This document shows, piece by piece, positions 32,042 through 35,754 of a DNA stretch of 35,754 nucleotides (position 1 is its first letter; each line of letters opens with the position of its first letter). Position numbers and translations under genes: made by a program. The notes under the pieces are model-generated. The model was not told the DNA's origin, ran no database searches, and saw only the letters and a list, made by a program, of their open reading frames with translations. This stretch comes from Candidatus Aminicenantes bacterium (GTDB lineage Bacteria > Acidobacteriota > Aminicenantia > UBA2199), in assembly GCA_011049425.1 (NCBI GenBank), contig DSBM01000155.1:1-35754 (forward strand), read 5' to 3'.

Positions 32042-32737
32042 TCAGGCTCCGCGGATATCGACCTGGGCGAAATGGCCGCGGGCCGCGCGGGCGGCATCAT
32101 GCAGGACCGACGCCGCGTACGGTTTTACCGCTTTCATGAGCGCATCCAGGGTGACGTCTGGACGAAACTGCTGCAGGACAAAACGCGCGGCGCCCTCGAT
32201 GCGCGCCGTGATGGCCGGCAGGTCTTCGGGAGCCACGATGCCGGGTACCATGGTGGTGCGAAACTCGTGCGCCGGACCGCCGTGGATAATCAAATCGATC
32301 GATTGATCGATCAGGTCCGGGTCTACCACGACTCCGGCCGCGCGGTTGTAATTTTCCTTCGCGGCTTTCAGGTCCATGGAGATAAAATCCACCAGGTTCC
32401 GGTGCAACGCTTCTTTGAGCACATCGGGGCGCGCGCCGTTGGTGTCCACTTTTACCGCCAGGCCGGTTGAACGAAGTTTTTGCAAGAGCTCCAGGATGTC
32501 CGGCTGAATCAGGGGTTCGCCGCCGGAAACCGCCACCCCGTCCAGAAATCCGGCTCGCCGCTCCAGTTCGGCAAACACCGTTTCTTGTGGGATCGCTTCG
32601 CAATCAGCGGTCCGCACCACCAGTGAAGGGTTGTGGCAAAAAGGGCAACGAAAGTTGCATCCGGCCACGAACAGGGCGGCCGCCACCCGGCCGGGGTAAT
32701 CGATCAGGGTGGTGCCGATAAACCCGCAGATCTTCAC
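32042..32737 (-). CDS. nrdG: Anaerobic ribonucleotide reductase activating protein (radical SAM)
   Basis: A 231-residue radical-SAM enzyme that uses a 4Fe-4S cluster and SAM to place the glycyl radical on NrdD. The cluster cysteines are Cys27, Cys31 and Cys34 in AGCNFRCPFCHN, and SGGEPLIQ is the SAM-binding GGE motif. The start MKICGFIGTTLIDYPGRVAAALFV is typical of the longer NrdG2-type activases. The GTG start is 11 bp after the small glycyl-radical gene, in the same direction. Its substrate here would be the Gly32 mini-protein rather than the C terminus of the large NrdD chain, if the split is real. Confidence 0.9.
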   Translation of the reverse strand: MKICGFIGTTLIDYPGRVAAALFVAGCNFRCPFCHNPSLVVRTADCEAIPQETVFAELERRAGFLDGVAVSGGEPLIQPDILELLQKLRSTGLAVKVDTNGARPDVLKEALHRNLVDFISMDLKAAKENYNRAAGVVVDPDLIDQSIDLIIHGGPAHEFRTTMVPGIVAPEDLPAITARIEGAARFVLQQFRPDVTLDALMKAVKPYAASVLHDAARAARGHFAQVDIRGA

Positions 32738-32748
32738 CCGGCTCTTTT

Positions 32749-32943
32749 TCAGCTTTGCGACAGGGTGGAAGAATCCGGATCAATCAGGTTACGCTCCAGG
32801 AATTCTTCCATTTTTCCCTTGTTCCAGTTCTGAACCGGGCGATAGTAGCCCACCACGCGCGAATAGACTTCAGTGGGAATGACTTTTATGCGCACCTTTT
32901 CGGATTGCTGCTCAGTTCGCGGTTGTGTTTCTTTCTCTATCAT
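32749..32943 (-). CDS. Separate glycyl-radical domain of NrdD (64-residue mini-protein)
   Basis: It encodes the C-terminal glycyl-radical element normally at the end of class III ribonucleotide reductase: EVYSRVVGYYRPVQNWNKGK, where Gly32 in RVVGY is the predicted radical site. The preceding Zn-binding Cys pairs of typical NrdD are absent. A strong ribosome site (GGAGGAGATC then ATG) stands inside the end of nrdD, and the reading frame differs, so the start is well supported. It sits between nrdD (32-bp overlap) and nrdG (11-bp gap), as one would expect for a detachable radical subunit, comparable in concept to GrcA/YfiD for pyruvate formate-lyase. A frameshift in a formerly continuous gene is the alternative. 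Confidence 0.8.
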   Translation of the reverse strand: MIEKETQPRTEQQSEKVRIKVIPTEVYSRVVGYYRPVQNWNKGKMEEFLERNLIDPDSSTLSQS

Positions 32944-35080
32944 GATCTCCTCCGTTGTTGCGGGCCGATGCCGACGTGGATGCGTTGTCGGTCTCTTTGC
33001 CTGTTTCTTCCATTACCAGGTAGGAATCCGGGTGCAACTTTGAAAGCACCTCTTTGTCCACGAAGATTTCCACGCCGTGCTCTTCCAGGTCTTCACGGCG
33101 CTGCGCGCTGGGATCGAAATGGTGGATGCCGGCGATGTAGCCCGAAGTCGGCGAAACCGAAAAAGTGGGCGTAAATGAAAAATAGGGCAGGTGAAAGCGC
33201 CGGGTGATCTTGCGGGTCAGGGCGCGCACCACTTTCCAGTCGCGAATCTGCTCTCCGAAAAACAGGTGCACCACGGTCCCTCCGGTGAATTTGCCCTGCA
33301 ATTCATCCTGGTGGTCCAGCAGTTCAAACACGTCGGAAAACGCCGACACCGGCGGATGCACCGAATTGGTATAATAAGGCTCGTTTTTGCCGCTGCTGAC
33401 CAGGTCGGGATAGCGTTCCCGGTCCGCCCGCGCCAGTCGATACGATGCCCCTTCCGCGGGCGTGGCCTCCAGGTTGTACATGTTGCCGGTTTCTTCCTGG
33501 ATCTCCTGGATCTTTTCACGCATGAAGTCCAGCACTTCCAGGGCGAAGGTCCGCGCGTTTTCATCCACCAGGTCACTACCCAGGAAGTTCCGCACGCATT
33601 CGTTCATGCCCACAATGCCGATTGTGGAAAAATGGAATTTCCAGAACTCATCGGTGCGTGCTTTCAAGGAGCGCAAGTAAAAACGGGTAAAGGGATAGAG
33701 GCCGGAATCAGTAAAGCGCTCGATGTTTTTGCGCTTGATCTCCAATGCTTCCACGGCCAGGTTGATCTGACGCTCCAACAGGTTGAAAAAGGTTTCCTTG
33801 TCATCGGCGCGGTATCCGATGCGCGGCAGGTTCACCGTGACCACGCCGATAGATCCGGTCAGGGGATTGGCGCCGAACAAACCGCCGCCGCGCTTCCACA
33901 ACTCGCGGTTATCCAGCCGCAGGCGGCAGCACATCGAGCGGGCGTCTTCCGGCTTCATATCGGAATTAACGAAATTGGCGAAATAGGGGATGCCGTACCT
34001 GGCGGTCATGCGCCACAAGGGCTCAAGGTCATCGTCCTCCCAGTCAAAATCATCAGCAATGTTGTAGGTGGGAATGGGAAAAGTGAAGATCCTGCCCCTG
34101 GCGTCCCCCGCCATCATCACCTCGGCGAACGCGCGGTTGATCAGGTTCATCTCGGCCTGGAAATCGCCGTATGTTTCTTCGCGGGTTTTACCCCCCACCA
34201 CCACCGGTTTGTCCCGCAGGGTGACCGGGGGTACCAGGTCCATGGTCAGGTTGGTGAACGGGGTCTGAAATCCCACCCGCGTGGGTACGTTCAGGTTAAA
34301 GATAAATTCCTGGATCGACTGCTTGACCTCGGCGTAATCGAGTTGGTCATAACGCACGAACGGGGCCAGTAGGGTGTCGAAATTGGAAAAAGCCTGCGCG
34401 CCCGCGGCTTCGCCCTGTAGCGTGTAAAAAAAGTTTACCACCTGGCCCAGGGCGGTGCGAAAATGTTTCGCCGGCAACGACTCCACCTTGCCCCGCGCGC
34501 CGGTAAAACCCACACTTAAGAGGTCTTCCAGGTCCCAACCCACGCAATACGGCCCGAGCACGCCCAGGTCATGAATATGCAGGTCGCCCTCTTCGTGGGC
34601 CATGCGGATATCCAGGGGATACAACTTGCGCAGCCAGTACTTGGCCACCAGCTTGGACGACACGTGCAGGTTCAACCCCTGTAGGGAATAAGACATGTTG
34701 GAGTTTTCTTTGATGCGCCAGTCACGCATGTTCAAGTACTCATCGATCACCTTGATGCCGTCCAGGAAGTTCTGGCGGATGTCGCGCATTTCCGCGCGTT
34801 TTTCGCGATACAGGATGTAGGCTTTCGCCGCTTCCGCCTGTTGCTCATCGATCAACACCCGTTCCACGATATCCTGGATCTCTTCCACATTCGGAACCAG
34901 GCGAGATTGAAAGAAGCGCTCTTCGAGCACCGCGACCACCGCGTCGGTCAGGCGGGAAACCTGTTGACGATCCTTGCGGCCAACGGCGCGAAAGGCCTTG
35001 GCGATTGCGCGACCGATCTTTTCCTTGTCAAAGGGAGCGTAACGCCCGTCCCGTTTCTGAATAGACATCTCCTGCGACAT
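32912..35080 (-). CDS. nrdD: Class III (anaerobic) ribonucleotide reductase large chain, no glycyl-radical end
   Basis: Reduces ribonucleotides to deoxyribonucleotides without oxygen. The 722-residue chain starts with an ATP-cone domain (QKRDGRYAPFDKEKIGRAIAK; about residues 8-95), which binds ATP or dATP for activity control. The barrel follows, with Cys179 (LGPYCVGWDL) and Cys384/385 (MCCRLRLDNRE) as candidate active-site thiols, and MNECVRNFLGSDLVDE. The chain ends in a disordered tail (ETDNASTSASARNNGGDHDR) and lacks the expected RVxGY radical motif, which is on the next gene. The ATG at 35080 has AGGAG 8 nt upstream; GTG 35086 is less likely. Two NrdR boxes and a consensus promoter precede it. 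Confidence 0.93.
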   Translation of the reverse strand: MSQEMSIQKRDGRYAPFDKEKIGRAIAKAFRAVGRKDRQQVSRLTDAVVAVLEERFFQSRLVPNVEEIQDIVERVLIDEQQAEAAKAYILYREKRAEMRDIRQNFLDGIKVIDEYLNMRDWRIKENSNMSYSLQGLNLHVSSKLVAKYWLRKLYPLDIRMAHEEGDLHIHDLGVLGPYCVGWDLEDLLSVGFTGARGKVESLPAKHFRTALGQVVNFFYTLQGEAAGAQAFSNFDTLLAPFVRYDQLDYAEVKQSIQEFIFNLNVPTRVGFQTPFTNLTMDLVPPVTLRDKPVVVGGKTREETYGDFQAEMNLINRAFAEVMMAGDARGRIFTFPIPTYNIADDFDWEDDDLEPLWRMTARYGIPYFANFVNSDMKPEDARSMCCRLRLDNRELWKRGGGLFGANPLTGSIGVVTVNLPRIGYRADDKETFFNLLERQINLAVEALEIKRKNIERFTDSGLYPFTRFYLRSLKARTDEFWKFHFSTIGIVGMNECVRNFLGSDLVDENARTFALEVLDFMREKIQEIQEETGNMYNLEATPAEGASYRLARADRERYPDLVSSGKNEPYYTNSVHPPVSAFSDVFELLDHQDELQGKFTGGTVVHLFFGEQIRDWKVVRALTRKITRRFHLPYFSFTPTFSVSPTSGYIAGIHHFDPSAQRREDLEEHGVEIFVDKEVLSKLHPDSYLVMEETGKETDNASTSASARNNGGDHDRERNTTAN

Positions 35081-35125
35081 GAACACACTCCTGAAAAGGG
35101 GAAAATCTCTCTCCTTCTAACAGGT

Positions 35126-35154
35126 ATGTTACACAGCCAATCCGGGTTTGTCAA
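35126..35154 (-). promoter_or_regulatory. Sigma70-type promoter of nrdD
   Basis: On the minus strand, TTGACA (35154-35149), 17-nt spacer, TAACAT (35131-35126). Predicted +1 is about 35119, a 39-nt leader with AGGAG before the ATG at 35080. Confidence 0.75.
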
Positions 35155-35161
35155 CAGAAAA

Positions 35162-35177
35162 ACACAATATATGGTGT
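35162..35177. promoter_or_regulatory. NrdR box 1
   Basis: ACACAATATATGGTGT matches the NrdR consensus ACACWATATATWGTGT at 15 of 16 positions. It lies just upstream of the nrdD -35 element. Confidence 0.8.
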
Positions 35178-35191
35178 CGTTTTTAAAATAA

Positions 35192-35207
35192 CGACTACAT
35201 ATAGTGA
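35192..35207. promoter_or_regulatory. NrdR box 2
   Basis: CGACTACATATAGTGA matches the NrdR consensus at 12 of 16 positions. It starts exactly 30 bp after box 1, close to the three-helical-turn spacing usual for paired NrdR sites. Confidence 0.65.
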
Positions 35208-35238
35208 TATAGCGAGCCCGACAAGGCACATCAATGGG

Positions 35239-35274
35239 TTGCCTTGATCAGCGGATATGGGCTACAATATCCGC
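35239..35274 (+). promoter_or_regulatory. Promoter and overlapping operator-like palindrome of the ZIP gene
   Basis: TTGCCT (35239-35244), 18-nt spacer, TACAAT (35263-35268). GCGGATAT (35251-35258) and ATATCCGC (35267-35274) form a perfect 8-bp inverted repeat with an 8-nt centre that covers the -10. A regulator bound there would block transcription. Confidence 0.5.
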
Positions 35275-35295
35275 GTTTGTGCGGAGAGAAGCACC

Positions 35296-35754
35296 ATGGA
35301 AAGTACCACTGTACTGATCGCGTTCGGGTTGACCGTGGTTGCCGGCTTGTCCACCGGAATCGGCAGCGCCATGGCCCTGCTGTGCAAACGCACCAACACC
35401 CGCTTTCTCTCCGCCGCCCTGGGCTTTTCCGCCGGCGTCATGATCTACGTCTCGTTTGTGGAGATCCTGGGCAAAGCCAGAGAAAGCCTGATCGAAATCT
35501 GGGGAGTCCGCACCGGAAACTGGCTGACCCTGGCCGCCTTCTTTTCCGGCATTCTCTTGATCGCCGTAATCGACCGCCTGGTGCCGAACGTTGAAAACCC
35601 CCACGAAGTCCACCGCGTGGAAGAGATTAAAACGGATAGTCCGAAAAGGCGGGAGGACCCCAGGCTGATGCGCATGGGGCTTATGACCGCCCTGGCCATC
35701 GCCATCCACAATTTTCCCGAGGGCATCGCCACCTTTACCAGCGCCCTGTCGGAC
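35296..35754 (+). CDS. zupT: ZIP-family divalent metal transporter (ZupT-like), partial
   Basis: The window ends inside this gene; 153 codons are visible. The product is a hydrophobic membrane protein with the ZIP signature HNFPEGIATF at the end of the visible part, which contributes metal-coordinating His and Glu in the fourth helix. The N terminus (TVLIAFGLTVVAGLSTGIGSAMALL) and FSAGVMIYVSFVEIL are close to bacterial ZupT, a broad zinc/iron/manganese importer. The loop with PHEVHRVEE may hold metal-binding His. GGAGAG lies about 8 nt before the ATG. It is divergent from nrdD; the NrdR boxes between them could affect both. Confidence 0.82.
   Translation, partial: MESTTVLIAFGLTVVAGLSTGIGSAMALLCKRTNTRFLSAALGFSAGVMIYVSFVEILGKARESLIEIWGVRTGNWLTLAAFFSGILLIAVIDRLVPNVENPHEVHRVEEIKTDSPKRREDPRLMRMGLMTALAIAIHNFPEGIATFTSALSD

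Noticed and set aside
32912-32943. Simple frameshift breaking nrdD
   Set aside because: Not preferred because the small frame has its own ATG with an excellent ribosome site, and the overlap region reads as a disordered tail, not as a broken Zn domain. It remains the main alternative until reads are checked.
33191-34372. 393-codon open frame on the plus strand, antisense to nrdD
   Set aside because: Shadow of nrdD; no domain, no ribosome site, and the nrdD frame is certain.
35244-35268. TTGATC-TACAAT as the ZIP gene promoter
   Set aside because: The spacer is only 13 nt; TTGCCT with an 18-nt spacer fits better.

Overview
The window looks like a chromosomal segment of an anaerobic, diderm (outer-membrane-bearing) bacterium, probably uncultured. 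Support: a class III (oxygen-sensitive, glycyl-radical) ribonucleotide reductase, butyrate kinase, an LptF/LptG-type lipopolysaccharide exporter, and meso-DAP/peptidoglycan genes. An Acidobacteriota/Aminicenantes-like lineage would fit the gene style, but that is a guess; nothing in the window is a phylogenetic marker that I can place without a database. Base composition looks moderately GC-rich and even. I see no tRNA, rRNA, CRISPR array, prophage or transposase gene.

Layout. 1-190: a strong hairpin terminator for a gene to the left, plus short direct repeats. 191-4127 (minus): sulfate/thiosulfate ABC importer operon, binding lipoprotein-CysT-CysW-CysA. 4165-5750 (minus): ribbon-helix-helix protein, PilZ domain protein and DMT-type permease. 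5777-9259 (plus): YIP1 membrane protein, exported N-acetylmuramoyl-L-alanine amidase, a DapF-family protein lacking both catalytic cysteines, and an exported LecA-like protein. 9307-15282 (minus): nusA-infB-ylxP-nrnA-truB translation/RNA operon. 15329-16462 (minus): an exported class I glutamine-amidotransferase-like hydrolase. 16463-16796: a repeat-rich intergenic stretch.

16797-22012 (plus): a single-chain LptF-LptG fusion, then a tightly overlapping five-gene ECF sigma/anti-sigma operon with LiaF-like and DUF4097-like membrane proteins. 22071-24603 (plus): MTA phosphorylase, butyrate kinase and a protein of unknown function. 24653-27365: two overlapping, exported M16-like proteins, neither with a zinc motif. 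27418-28716: asnS, converging on 28721-31938 (minus): gltX-glnS. 32042-35080 (minus): nrdD, a separately encoded glycyl-radical mini-protein, and nrdG, behind two NrdR boxes. 35296 to the end (plus): a partial ZIP metal transporter.

The most notable things are: (1) NrdD with its glycyl-radical domain encoded as a separate 64-residue protein that has its own ribosome binding site; (2) a DapF homologue with Ser at both catalytic Cys positions but the substrate-binding residues kept; (3) sigma70-like promoters at four genes whose predicted +1 falls on, or one base before, the start codon (leaderless mRNAs), beside other genes with ordinary leaders and Shine-Dalgarno sites; (4) the sigma/anti-sigma/LiaF-like/DUF4097 operon preceded by a matching ECF-type promoter; (5) the LptF-LptG fusion; and (6) a pair of M16-like proteins both without HxxEH. 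All promoter and start calls come from reading and counting the sequence by eye, without experimental or database support.
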